Below, piece after piece: positions 1 through 8,800 of a DNA stretch of 30,357 nucleotides. The DNA is from CAYWKS01 sp964458935 (GTDB taxonomy: Bacteria > Planctomycetota > Phycisphaerae > Phycisphaerales > Zrk34): positions 1 through 30,357 of the forward strand of contig CAYWKS010000032.1 of assembly GCA_964458935.1 (NCBI GenBank), given 5' to 3'. Made by a program: the position numbers and the translations under genes. Each line of letters opens with the position of its first letter. The first letter of the stretch is position 1. A model generated the notes under the pieces. It searched no databases, was not told the origin of the DNA, and saw only the letters and a program-made list of their open reading frames with translations.

Positions 1-27
1 GATCAGCGTCCGCTCGAACTGCCCGGT

Positions 28-726
28 CTAGGCGGCGTTGATGCGGAAGTACGTGCTCAGCTCCATCGGGCACTTCACGCCCTTGGGCACGTACACGAAA
101 GACCCGTCGCTGAACACCGCGCTGTTGAGCGTGGCGAAGAAGTTGTCGGAGTAAGGCACGACCGTGCCGAGGTACTGCTTGACCAGCTCCGGGTGCTCGA
201 GGATCGCCTCGCTCATGGAGCAGAAGATCACGCCGGCCTTGCGCAGCTCCTCCTTGAACGTCGTGGCCACGGAGACGGAATCGAAGACCGCGTCGACGGC
301 GACCCGGCTCGTGCCGCTGCGGGCCTCGGCGACGCTGGTCGCGGCGCCCTCCACGCCGGCGAGCACCTTCTGCTCCTCCAGCGGAATGCCGAGCTTGTCG
401 TAAGTCTCGCGGATCGCCGGGTCGATGTCGTCGAGGCTCTTGGGCCGCGCCTTGGGCGCGGCGTAGTAGCTGATCGCCTGGTAATCCGGCTTGTCGTAGC
501 CGTAGGGAAAGAACGGCCATCCCGGATGCGCCATCGTCTGCCAGTGGCGGTAGGCCTTCAGCCGCCACTCGGTCATCCACTCCGGCTCCTGCTTCTTGGC
601 GGAGATGAAGCGAACGATGTCCTCGTTCAGCCCGGGCGGGGCGAACTCCTGCTCGATGTCGGTGAAGAACCCGGCCGTGTACTCGCGGCGGGACTCGGCT
701 AACTGATGTACTTCTGTGGTCGTCAT
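28..726 (-). CDS. sufB: SufB, Fe-S cluster assembly scaffold, interrupted by an in-frame amber stop
   Basis: This is the N-terminal half of SufB, the scaffold subunit of the SufBCD complex that builds Fe-S clusters in the cytoplasm. The sequence shows the family's N-terminal region (EPEWMTEWRLKAYRHW) and the start of the beta-helix core (VPKGVKCPMELSTYFRINA). SufB is normally about 470 residues. Here the frame meets TAG at 28-30 after 232 residues, yet the same frame continues below it with TGQFERTLI, which is exactly the expected SufB continuation, up to base 1. The break is therefore a nonsense codon inside a conserved segment, not a natural C-terminus. The ATG at 726 follows a GGTGAG ribosome-binding-like sequence. 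The Rrf2 regulator gene lies 37 bp upstream on the same strand, the usual arrangement of suf operons. Identity is very secure; whether the gene is functional is open. Confidence 0.93.
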   Translation of the reverse strand: MTTTEVHQLAESRREYTAGFFTDIEQEFAPPGLNEDIVRFISAKKQEPEWMTEWRLKAYRHWQTMAHPGWPFFPYGYDKPDYQAISYYAAPKARPKSLDDIDPAIRETYDKLGIPLEEQKVLAGVEGAATSVAEARSGTSRVAVDAVFDSVSVATTFKEELRKAGVIFCSMSEAILEHPELVKQYLGTVVPYSDNFFATLNSAVFSDGSFVYVPKGVKCPMELSTYFRINAA

Positions 727-737
727 GGCACTGATCT

Positions 738-750
738 CACCAAAGTGGTG
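738..750 (-). promoter_or_regulatory. Small hairpin in the sufB leader
   Basis: On the minus strand the leader carries CACCA-ctt-TGGTG, a perfect 5-bp stem with a 3-nt loop, in the gap between the regulator gene and sufB. The 3' arm shares bases with the only Shine-Dalgarno-like sequence (GGTGAG, 736-741) before the sufB ATG. It could tune translation or protect an mRNA end. A 5-bp stem can arise by chance, so this is weak. Confidence 0.25.
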
Positions 751-763
751 GGTGTATGGACTG

Positions 764-1285
764 TTACGCGTCGCCCGTGGTCAACTCCAGCAGGCGGGAC
801 TGGTGCTGAGCCTCGCCGGGCCGCTCCACGTGCAGCGTGAGCTTGAGCGGCCGACCCAGCACGTCAGCCAGGGTCGTTCCCTTCAGAAAGCCGACGATCA
901 TCTCGTTGAACTGCTGCATCGTGCCCGTGATCGGGCAATGCTCGGTCAACCGGCAGGCGAGGCACTGATCCGAGTCCGCGTGATCGTCTGAATCCTCGCA
1001 GCAGACCGCGACGCTCACCGGGCCCTCGATCGCGTCGACGATGTCGGCGAGCCGGATGCGGTCGGCCGGACGGGCCAGCCGGTACCCGCCACCGGCGCCA
1101 CGCTGCGAGGCGATCAGCCCATGCCGCTGCAAGTCCTTGAGCACGTTCATGAGCAGGGCCAGCGGCAGGTGATACGCATCCGCGATCGCCCGGGCGCTGG
1201 TGGTAGTCTCGCGGTCGGCCTGCTGCGCGAGGCAGGCCATGGCCACCAGAGCGTAGTCGGTCTTTCGGGTGAGGGTGAAACTCAT
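764..1285 (-). CDS. Rrf2 family transcriptional regulator with a cysteine cluster (probable suf repressor)
   Basis: This 173-residue protein has the Rrf2 winged helix-turn-helix at about residues 1-75 (start LTRKTDYALVAMACLA; wing QRGAGGGYRLARPA). It is followed by the dimerisation helix and a cysteine-rich loop with C95, C96, C108, C111 and C117. In the Rrf2 family (IscR, NsrR, RirA, cyanobacterial-type SufR roles) such cysteines bind an Fe-S cluster that senses cluster status, iron, NO or oxidants. The arrangement here is not the IscR spacing, so I give no symbol. It is the first gene before sufB (37-bp gap), which makes a Fe-S-sensing repressor of its own suf operon the natural reading. 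An inverted repeat that overlaps the likely promoter (1325-1347) is the obvious candidate operator. Confidence 0.92.
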   Translation of the reverse strand: MSFTLTRKTDYALVAMACLAQQADRETTTSARAIADAYHLPLALLMNVLKDLQRHGLIASQRGAGGGYRLARPADRIRLADIVDAIEGPVSVAVCCEDSDDHADSDQCLACRLTEHCPITGTMQQFNEMIVGFLKGTTLADVLGRPLKLTLHVERPGEAQHQSRLLELTTGDA

Positions 1286-1322
1286 TTTCCGCCATGCCGT
1301 CCGCTGTGTCGAATCACGCCTA

Positions 1323-1349
1323 TTAATAGCACCGCGTGAGTGCTATTTC
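1323..1349. promoter_or_regulatory. Inverted repeat overlapping divergent extended -10 elements (putative Rrf2 operator)
   Basis: AATAGCAC (1325-1332) and GTGCTATT (1340-1347) form a perfect 8-bp dyad with a 7-nt spacer. Each arm overlaps an extended -10-like element that points away from the centre. On the minus strand this is TGCTATTAA (1331-1323), giving a leader of about 30 nt for the Rrf2 gene. On the plus strand it is TGCTATTTC (1341-1349), giving a leader of about 60 nt for the sigma-factor gene. A dimeric repressor bound here would block both promoters. The dyad is seen directly; the binder and the promoter activity are inferred. Confidence 0.5.
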
Positions 1350-1415
1350 CAGCCGCGGGGCCGTCAGAATGCTCGCTTGGCGGGTTCTGGGGCGGGTGCG
1401 TATGCTTCTGGCACT

Positions 1416-2069
1416 ATGGGGTCATCGCAGCCCATCTCGTCGTCCGGGGACGCCGACGCCGACACCCGGCTCGTCGAGGGCTTGCGCCGGGGCGAGCCCA
1501 AGGCGTTCGAGCAGTTGGTTCGCGACCGCGGCGGGCCCATGTTGGCCGTGGCCAAGCGTATCGTCCGCGACGACCACGAGGCCGCCGACGCCGTGCAGGA
1601 CGCCTTCATCACCGCATTTAGGCGTATCGACCAGTTTGATGGCCGGTCCAAACTGTCCACGTGGCTGCATCGGGTCACGGTCAATGCCGCCCTGATGCGG
1701 CTACGCAAGCAGCGGCGGCTGGCCGAACGCAGCGTCGACGACCTGCTGCCGCAGTTCGACAGCGCAGGCCACCGCAATCATGCTGGCAAGTCCGGCTCGG
1801 AGTGGCCCCAGACGCCGGACCAGGCGGTGGCGGACGCGGAAATGCACGCGATGCTCCACGAAAGCATCGCACAGTTGCCGGAAACCCACCGTGACGTGCT
1901 GGTCCTGCGGGACATCCAAGAAATGTCCACCGAGCAGGCGGCGGCTGCGTTGGGGATTCGGCCCGGGGCAGTGAAGACGCGGCTTCACCGGGCACGCCAG
2001 GCCCTGCGTGAACTGCTGGAAGACCGCCTCACCCAGCGCGAGGAGACTCAGCCCAGGCACCATGGTTAG
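1416..2069 (+). CDS. ECF (sigma-70 family) RNA polymerase sigma factor
   Basis: This 217-residue sigma factor has region 2 at about residues 20-95 (FEQLVRDRGGPMLAVAKRIV, then DAVQDAFITAFRRIDQFDG and STWLHRVTVNAALMRLRKQ). Region 4 lies at about 150-205 (LPETHRDVLVLRDIQEMS, LGIRPGAVKTRLHRARQAL). No region 3 is present, as expected for the extracytoplasmic-function class, and the two regions are joined by a longer linker. I chose the ATG at 1416; the frame stays open upstream to 1269, but that extension lacks sigma homology and runs into the intergenic operator. The zinc anti-sigma gene overlaps the 3' end by 8 bp, a typical translationally coupled sigma/anti-sigma pair. The plus-facing -10-like element in the shared inverted repeat could couple its expression to the Rrf2 regulator. 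Confidence 0.93.
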   Translation: MGSSQPISSSGDADADTRLVEGLRRGEPKAFEQLVRDRGGPMLAVAKRIVRDDHEAADAVQDAFITAFRRIDQFDGRSKLSTWLHRVTVNAALMRLRKQRRLAERSVDDLLPQFDSAGHRNHAGKSGSEWPQTPDQAVADAEMHAMLHESIAQLPETHRDVLVLRDIQEMSTEQAAAALGIRPGAVKTRLHRARQALRELLEDRLTQREETQPRHHG

Positions 2070-2331
2070 CTGTCGTGAACTGATCGAGTTTCTGGACGAT
2101 TACGTGGCCGGCACGTTGCCGGATGGGGTGCGTTCGGAGTTCGAGTTGCATCTGAAGTTGTGCAGCGCCTGCCGCCGCTACCTCGAGTCCTATCGGATGA
2201 CCATCGGTCTCGAACGCAAAGCGCTGTCGGAGATCAGCGAAGTCGATTGCGAGAAGATGCCTGACGACATGGTCGCCGCGATCGTCGCGGCCATGACCCA
2301 CGCCCAACAGTCTAAAGAGGACTCACCATGA
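2062..2331 (+). CDS. Soluble zinc-binding anti-sigma factor (zf-HC2 type)
   Basis: This 89-residue protein has C4 and the H30-x3-C34-x2-C37 motif (HLKLCSACRRY) of zinc anti-sigma (ZAS) proteins, which clamp ECF sigma factors in the cytoplasm. There is no hydrophobic segment, so unlike many ZAS proteins it is not membrane-anchored. In characterised soluble ZAS proteins such as RsrA, oxidation of the zinc site releases the sigma factor; a redox input is plausible here but is inference. A further cysteine (C63) lies downstream of the motif. The ATG at 2062 overlaps the sigma gene by 8 bp, and its stop shares ATGA with the next gene. An AGAGG sequence just before its end supplies the ribosome-binding site of that gene. 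Confidence 0.88.
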   Translation: MVSCRELIEFLDDYVAGTLPDGVRSEFELHLKLCSACRRYLESYRMTIGLERKALSEISEVDCEKMPDDMVAAIVAAMTHAQQSKEDSP

Positions 2332-3152
2332 ATCATGTGCTGATGCCGGGGAATAGGGTGTTGCTGGCCGCTGTTGCATTGATTTGGATCGCCTCGGTAG
2401 CGCCGGCCGCGCCGGGCGAAGATCGCTCGGAAGCCCAAATGTTCGCCGAGCCGATCGAAGCGGCGCACGGTATTGGGGCCTGGAAGACGAAGCAGGCCGT
2501 GCAGTACGACATCCGCATCGAGTTCGGCGGCAACGTGACGTTCGACGGCAGGACCATCTTCGAGATCGGCCGCGAGCGAGTGCGGATGGAAAGCAGGGAC
2601 GGCGACCTGGCCATGGTCTGGGACGGCGAGGATGCGTGGTACTGGCCGGCGGACGCGAACATGTCCGGTCCGTCGCCGCGGTTTCACCTGCGCACCTGGA
2701 CGTACTTCCTGGCCGCGCCGTTCAAGCTGCGCGATCCGGGCAGTCACCTGCAATTGCGGTACGGCATGCCCCTGCGCGAGGGAGAGGGTCGGCATTACGA
2801 CGTGGCCAAACTGTCGTTCGGCGAAGGCGTTGGGGATGCCCCCGACGATTGGTACATGCTCTATCGAGATCCTCAAAGCAGGCGACTGGCGGGCATGGCC
2901 TACATTGTGACCTATACCAAGGACGTCCAAGAGGCCGAGCAATCGCCCAGCATGATCATCTACGAACAATATGAGGAGTTCGATGGCGTGACGCTGTCGA
3001 CGCAATGGCGATTCCACCACTGGTCGCTGCGGAAGGGTGCTCACGGCGAGCCGAAGGGCATGGTCACTATCAGCAACCTTCGCTTCGTGGAACTGGAGGG
3101 TGACGAATTCGAGCATCCGGCCGGCGCGGCCAAAGATGAGTTGCCGCGGTAA
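2328..3152 (+). CDS. Exported protein of unknown function, possibly LolA/LppX-like fold
   Basis: This 274-residue protein has a Sec signal peptide at the N-terminus (basic start, hydrophobic VLLAAVALIWIASVAPAAP, likely signal peptidase I cleavage near APA). There is no lipobox cysteine. The mature part is rich in alternating, beta-prone stretches with aromatic residues (KQAVQYDIRIEFGG, DAWYWPAD, WRFHHWSLR). Its layout, a W-rich start, an 'AHG...W' segment and repeated strand pairs, resembles periplasmic proteins of the LolA/LppX-like or DUF6503-like kind; I cannot confirm the family. It overlaps the anti-sigma gene by 4 bp (ATGA), so it is translationally coupled to the sigma/anti-sigma pair and is probably part of the same envelope or oxidative stress response. 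Confidence 0.75.
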   Translation: MNHVLMPGNRVLLAAVALIWIASVAPAAPGEDRSEAQMFAEPIEAAHGIGAWKTKQAVQYDIRIEFGGNVTFDGRTIFEIGRERVRMESRDGDLAMVWDGEDAWYWPADANMSGPSPRFHLRTWTYFLAAPFKLRDPGSHLQLRYGMPLREGEGRHYDVAKLSFGEGVGDAPDDWYMLYRDPQSRRLAGMAYIVTYTKDVQEAEQSPSMIIYEQYEEFDGVTLSTQWRFHHWSLRKGAHGEPKGMVTISNLRFVELEGDEFEHPAGAAKDELPR

Positions 3153-3188
3153 CCGATACGATTCACAGACCGCATTTTGGATATCAGC

Positions 3189-4496
3189 ATGATCGACACA
3201 CACAACGGGATCTTCGCCGACGCCCTGAAGCGCCTCGACCACGCTGCCCAGTACTCGATGATCGACAGTGAATCGCTGGAGCGGCTCCACCACCCCCGCT
3301 CCACGGTGCGGATGTCGATCCCGGTGCGGATGGACGACGGGTCGATGCGCGTGTTCATCGGCTACCGCGTGCGGCACGACAACACGCGGGGCCCCGGCAA
3401 GGGCGGCCTGCGGTTCCACCAGCACGTCGACGTCGAGGAAGTCGCGGCGCTGGCGCTGTGGATGACCTGCAAGTGCGCGGTGGTCAATGTGCCGTTCGGC
3501 GGGGCGAAGGGCGGCGTCACCGTCAACCCCAAAGAACTCAGCCCGATGGAGTTGGAGCGGCTCAGCCGACGCTTCGTCGAGTACATGTCCGAGGTGATCG
3601 GGCCGAACCTGGACATCCCGGCCCCCGACGTGAACACCAACGCGCGGATCATGGGCTGGATGATGGACGAGTACTCCACGATCGCGCGGCGGTACACGCC
3701 CGACGTGATCACCGGCAAGCCGATCGAGTTGGGCGGCAGCGCCGGCCGGGCCGAAGCGACCGGACGCGGCGCCTACTTCTGCGTCCGCGAGTTGGCCAGG
3801 CGGCAGGGCTGGGACCCGGCCCAGACCACCGTCGCGATCCAGGGGTTCGGCAACGGCGGTCAGGTCGTCGGGCGGCTGCTGCACGAGGCCGGCTACCGCG
3901 TCGTCGCCGTCAGCGATTCGCAGGGCGGCATCTACTCGCCCAAGGGTTTCGACGTGCCGTCGCTCATCCAGCACAAGAACGAGTCGCGCCGCGTGAGGGC
4001 CGTCTACTGCGACGGGTCGGTGTGCGAGGCCGTCGAAGCTGACAGCATCACCAACGAGCAGTTGCTTGAGCTGGAGGTGGACGTGCTGATCCCCGCGGCG
4101 CTGGAAAGCGTCATCACGGCCGACAACGCCGACCGCATCCGGGCGCGGGCGATCGTGGAACTGGCCAACGGCCCGGTCACTTCCGATGCGGACCTCGCGC
4201 TGGCCGATCGTGGGGCGATCATTGTCCCGGACATCCTCGCGAATGCCGGCGGCGTCACGGTCAGCTACTTCGAATGGACGCAGAACCGCCAGGGCTTCTA
4301 CTGGGACGAGGATGACGTGAACCGACGATTGGAGACGATGATGGATCGCGCGATCCAGGCGGTCTACAGCAAGGCCGAGGAGAAGGGCATCGACCTGCGG
4401 ACCGCCGCGTACGTGGTGGCGCTCGATCGTCTGGGCAGTGCCATCGCCGCCCAGGGCACCCAGCGCTACTTCGCCCCGCAGCACGAAGACGGCTGA
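3189..4496 (+). CDS. gdhA: Glu/Leu/Phe/Val dehydrogenase (glutamate dehydrogenase)
   Basis: This 435-residue enzyme catalyses reversible oxidative deamination of glutamate to 2-oxoglutarate and ammonia with NAD(P). Family landmarks are present: KGGLRFH (K71), TCKCAVVNVPFGGAKGG (K95 and K107, the latter the catalytic lysine), PAPDVNT (D147), the dinucleotide-binding GFGNGG at 219-224, and NAGGVTVSYFEW near the C-terminus. The length matches hexameric bacterial and archaeal enzymes of about 420-440 residues. The frame opens at a TTG at 3177, but the ATG at 3189 fits the family start better. It follows the exported-protein gene by only 36 bp without a visible terminator, so read-through from the sigma operon is possible. 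Glutamate against a branched-chain amino acid as substrate cannot be settled from sequence alone; glutamate is favoured. Confidence 0.93.
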   Translation: MIDTHNGIFADALKRLDHAAQYSMIDSESLERLHHPRSTVRMSIPVRMDDGSMRVFIGYRVRHDNTRGPGKGGLRFHQHVDVEEVAALALWMTCKCAVVNVPFGGAKGGVTVNPKELSPMELERLSRRFVEYMSEVIGPNLDIPAPDVNTNARIMGWMMDEYSTIARRYTPDVITGKPIELGGSAGRAEATGRGAYFCVRELARRQGWDPAQTTVAIQGFGNGGQVVGRLLHEAGYRVVAVSDSQGGIYSPKGFDVPSLIQHKNESRRVRAVYCDGSVCEAVEADSITNEQLLELEVDVLIPAALESVITADNADRIRARAIVELANGPVTSDADLALADRGAIIVPDILANAGGVTVSYFEWTQNRQGFYWDEDDVNRRLETMMDRAIQAVYSKAEEKGIDLRTAAYVVALDRLGSAIAAQGTQRYFAPQHEDG

Positions 4497-4569
4497 TCGA
4501 ACCGGCTGCGGACATGCCGGGTGGGCGCGGCCTCGTTGCGTTTTAAATGCTTTTCCGTCGCCATTCGTC

Positions 4570-4599
4570 TTGATTCGGCGATTGCGGCAGGCTTAGATT
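4570..4599 (+). promoter_or_regulatory. Candidate sigma-70 promoter of the RND efflux operon
   Basis: TTGATT (4570-4575) and TAGATT (4594-4599) are separated by 18 nt in the 136-bp gap before the adaptor gene, placing a start site near 4606. Both boxes match 4 of 6 consensus bases. Planctomycete promoters are poorly characterised, so this is tentative. Confidence 0.3.
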
Positions 4600-4632
4600 G
4601 TCGCATTCCTCGTGACCCATGGCGTTGAGCTT

Positions 4633-5844
4633 ATGTTCACCAACGATCGTATTCGCAACAAGGTCATGCAACGGACGCTCTGGATCGTGGTGACGCTCGG
4701 GATCGCGTTTGCCGGCTGCAGCGACGGCGGCAAGGACGAATCATCCGAAGGCGGCGGCGGCGGGCCGCCGCAGCAAGGTTCGGACGCGGCCAACGTGCGT
4801 GTCGCGCCGATCCGCGTCGAGACCGTGCAGGAGCGCCGGCTGGTTACCGGTCGCATCCGCGCTGCCCAGCGCAGCGTCGTCGCCGCCGAGGAGCCCGGCC
4901 GCGTCATCGTCGCGCCGCCGGACATCGGTTCAACGGTGGATGCCAACGACGTGCTCGCCGATCTCGATCGTTCGCTGGTCGAGACGGAGCGGCGTGTGGC
5001 CGTCGCTGCGCTGGAAGAATCGCAGGCCCAGGTCCAGCAGGCCCGGGCCACGTACGACCAGGCCGCCGCGCTGCGGCAGCGGTACGAGCGCTTGATCAAG
5101 CAGGGCGGCATCACCGAGGTCCAGCTCGACCAGGCGGTCCGCGACGAACAGGTCGCCGGCGCGTCACTCGAAACCGCCCGCGCCAATGTCGCCTCCAGCA
5201 AGGCCACCATCGAGCAACTGGATATCCGCTTGGCGAAGATGACCATCCGAGCACCGTTCGCCGGGGCGGTCGTGAGCAAGGACACCGAGCTCGGGCAGTG
5301 GCTCTCGCCGGGCTCACCGGTCGTGGCCATGGTCCGCACGAACCAGGTCGACGCCGAGTTGATGGTGCCCGAGCGCATGCTCAGGGAACTGGCGGTGGAC
5401 CAGGCCATCGGGGTGCGCGTGGACGCGGCGGGCGGCGTGTTCGACGGTCGTGTCCATCGCATCGTCCCCGACGCCGACGCCCGGGCGCGGTCCTTCCCCG
5501 TGCTCATCCGGATAGACAATGATGACGGTCGGCTGAAGCCGGGCATGAGCGCCGAGGCCGAGCTGCCGACCGGCGAAGCGGTGCCGGCGACGCTCGTGCC
5601 ACGCGATGCCGTCCAGGTCACGCCGACCGGCACCATCGCCTACGTCAACCGAGGGGGCGTGGCGTCCCCGGCCCCGCTGACCATCCGCTTCACGATCGAC
5701 GACCTGTTTGTCGTCGACGGACCGCTGCGGGCCGGCGACTCGGTCGTCATCGAAGGCAACGAACGGCTGCGCCCGGGCCAGGAGCTGAACGTTCAGAATG
5801 GCCCAGCCAGCGACACCGCTGCACCCAATGACGCCCGTGACTGA
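4633..5844 (+). CDS. RND efflux periplasmic adaptor (membrane fusion protein), lipoprotein
   Basis: This protein of about 403 residues links an inner-membrane RND pump to an outer-membrane channel (AcrA/MexA family). The N-terminus is a lipoprotein-like signal ending FAGC (C29), followed by a Gly/Ser/Glu linker. The typical order follows: a lipoyl half-motif (RSVVAAEEPGRVIVAPPDIG), an alpha-helical hairpin rich in Ala/Gln/Glu (VAVAALEESQAQVQQARATY to KATIEQLDIRLAKM), the second lipoyl half (MTIRAPFAGAVVSKDTELGQ), a beta-barrel domain, and a C-terminal membrane-proximal domain (LVPRDAVQVTPTGTIAYV). Possible starts are GTG 4612, ATG 4633 and ATG 4666; 4633 keeps a positively charged n-region before the hydrophobic core. 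The permease gene begins 47 bp downstream. No TolC-like channel gene is present in the window. Confidence 0.9.
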   Translation: MFTNDRIRNKVMQRTLWIVVTLGIAFAGCSDGGKDESSEGGGGGPPQQGSDAANVRVAPIRVETVQERRLVTGRIRAAQRSVVAAEEPGRVIVAPPDIGSTVDANDVLADLDRSLVETERRVAVAALEESQAQVQQARATYDQAAALRQRYERLIKQGGITEVQLDQAVRDEQVAGASLETARANVASSKATIEQLDIRLAKMTIRAPFAGAVVSKDTELGQWLSPGSPVVAMVRTNQVDAELMVPERMLRELAVDQAIGVRVDAAGGVFDGRVHRIVPDADARARSFPVLIRIDNDDGRLKPGMSAEAELPTGEAVPATLVPRDAVQVTPTGTIAYVNRGGVASPAPLTIRFTIDDLFVVDGPLRAGDSVVIEGNERLRPGQELNVQNGPASDTAAPNDARD

Positions 5845-5891
5845 CCCCGTGCCATTTGCCCTTTGACATCGGTCACTGCGGCGGAGCCGCC

Positions 5892-8800
5892 ATGGATCCC
5901 ATTCGTTTCGCCATCGACAATCCGGTCAAGATCAGCGTCGGCGTGATCATGATCATCCTGTTCGGGTTGCTGTCGCTCACGGTGATCCCCGTGCAGTTGA
6001 CGCCGAACGTCGATCAGCCGGTCATCTCCGTCACCACGCGGTGGGAGGGCGCCAGCCCGCAGGAGATCGAGAACGACGTCATCCGCGAGCAGGAGGATCA
6101 GCTCAAGAGCATCACGGGCCTGGAGAAGATGAGCGCGGTCTGCCAGCAGGGCGAGGGCCAGATTCTGCTGGAGTTCCCCGTGGAGATGGACAAGGACGTG
6201 GCGTTGCGCGAGGTGTCGGAGAAGCTGCGCCAGGTCCCCGAGTACCCCGACAACGTCGACGAGCCTGAGGTCGAAGCGTCCGATCCCCGCAACCGCGACT
6301 ACATCGCGTGGATCATTCTCTCGAGCACCGATCCGAATTACGACATCCGCCACCTTCAGAAGTGGACCGAGGACAACGTCAAGACCGAGCTGGAGCGCGT
6401 GCAGAACGTCAGCGAGGTCAACGTGCTGGGCGGGTCCGAGCCGGAGGTGCAGGTGCGCGTGGACACGCGTCGGCTGGCGCAGGAAGGGATTTCGCCCGGC
6501 GCGCTGGCGCAGGCGCTTCAGCGTCGTAACGTCGACATCTCGGCCGGCGACGTCGAAGAAGGCAAGCTGTCGATCCGGCTTCGCGTAACCGGCCAGTACG
6601 ACAACCTGCGTGAGATCGAGCAGACGGTGCTGACCGGGCCGGGCGAGCCGGTCGTGCGTGTGCGCGACGTGGCCGAAGTCGTTCAGACGTACAAGGAGCC
6701 GACCGCGATCGTGCGGTCGCGGGGCGAGCGGAGTCTCGCCATCAACGCCCAGCGCGAGGTCGGGTCCAACGTCATGCGCGTCATGGCCGAGTTCAAGCAA
6801 GTCATCGCCTACCTGCAGAACGACGTGCTTCCGGCGAAGGCCCAGGACCTCGGCCTCGACGGCAAACTGCAACTCCGCCAGGTGTACGACCAGACGGTCT
6901 ACATCGACCGGGCGATCCGGCTGGTGCAGAGCAACCTGTTCGTCGGCGGGTCGCTGGCGGTGCTGGTCCTGCTCACGTTCCTGCGGAGCTTCAAATTCAC
7001 GCTGATCACCGCGCTGGCGATCCCGATCTCGGTGATCGGCACGTTCGTGGCCATGGTCGCCATGGGCCGCAACATCAACGTCATCTCGCTCGCCGGCCTG
7101 GCGTTCGCCGTGGGCATGGTCGTCGACAACGCGATCGTGGTGCTGGAGAACATCGACCGGCACCAGCGGCGCCTGCACGAAGGGGCGTTGCACGCCGCCT
7201 ACACCGGCGCGAAGGAAGTCTGGGGCGCGGTGCTGACCGCGACCCTGACAACGCTGGCGGTGTTCATCCCCGTCCTGCTGGTCGAGGAAGAGGCCGGCCA
7301 GTTGTTCCGCGACATCTCCCTGGCCGTCTGCGCCGCGGTGACGCTGAGCCTGCTCGTCTCGGTGATGGTGATTCCCGTCGCATCGTCACGTTTGATGCAA
7401 CGCGACGAACGCAAGGGCACGCAGGCGCGGCGCGAGCACGGCTGGCGCAAGATCTTCCAATCGCTGTTCGGCTTGGCCTCGCTCGGGAGCAAGGTCACCG
7501 ACCTGATTGCCGACACCGTGGGCGGGCTGTGTCGGTCGTGGGTCGCCCGGATCGGCATCACCGTCACCCTGACCGCGGTCGCGCTCGGCGGGTCCTACCT
7601 GCTCATGCCCCAGGCCAGCTACCTGCCCGCGGGCAACCGCAACCTGGTGTTCGGCCTGCTCATCCCCCCGCCGGGCTACAACCTTCAGAGGATGGAAGAG
7701 ATCGGCCTTCGCATGGAGGACCAGGTCGGGCCCTACTGGCGCGCGCATGACGATCCGAATCGCGCGGCCGACCTGCCGCCGATCATGATGTTCGACCCCG
7801 TCTCCCAGCAGATGCTCCGCGTCGACCAGCCGCCGACGGTGCGGCAGTTCTTCTTCGTCGGGCTGGAGAGCGGCCTGATGTTCACCGGCGCCATCAGCGG
7901 CGACGTCAACCGCGTCGATCCGATCGGCGGGCTGCTCAACAACGGCATCACGCAGCAGCCCGCCATCTTTGGATTCGCCAAGAAGCGGTCGCTGTTCCAG
8001 ACCGGCGGCAGCGACACCGGCATCGAACTCGAATTCAGCGGCCCGGACCTCGACGCGGTCAACGCCGCAGCCGAAACTGTCTTCGTGACACTCATCAACG
8101 ACAAACGCTTCGGCGAGCGCGCCGTTCAGCCCGACCCGGGCAACTTCATGATCCCCGGCGAGGAGATCAACGTCGACATCGACATGGTGCGCGCCGGTGA
8201 CGTGGGGCTGAACAACGCCGAGCTCGGCACCTTCGTCCAGATGCTCGGCGACGGCGCGATCGTCGACGACTACATCTTCGAGGGCGATTCGATCGACCTG
8301 ACGCTGGTCGATCACAACGTCTTGCGGGACAACGTGGCGTACCTGCGCGATGCGCCGCTGTACGCGTCGGCCGGCCGGGTCGTGCCGCTCGGCGCCGTCG
8401 CGGACGTCAAGCGGACGACCTCGCCGCAGGAGATACGCCGGATCGAACGGCAGCGCGCGGTGACGCTGAACATTGACGTGCCCGAGGCCATGCCGCTCGA
8501 GGAAGCCGAGCGGATCGTCCGGGAGGAGATGATTCAACCGCTCCGCGACTCCGGCCAGATCGCCCCGTCGGTCAAGACGTTCATGGCCGGGTCGGCGGCG
8601 AAGCTGACCGAGGTCAAGCGCGCCCTGCTCGGCGAGTGGACGGGGTTCAACAGCGAATCGTTGATGTCGCTCTTCACCAGCCGCGCCTTCCTCGCGCTGG
8701 TCGTGGTGTTCCTGGTGATGGCGGCGCTGTTTGAAAGCTGGTTCTACCCGCTGGTGATCATGTTCACGGTGCCGCTGGCAACGGTCGGCGGGTTCCTGGG

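Noticed and set aside
3177..3191. TTG start for glutamate dehydrogenase
   Set aside because: The ATG four codons later fits the family N-terminus equally well and is the more probable start codon.
2190..4484. A 764-codon minus-strand open frame
   Set aside because: Antisense to the exported-protein and glutamate dehydrogenase genes, with low-complexity composition and no family motifs.
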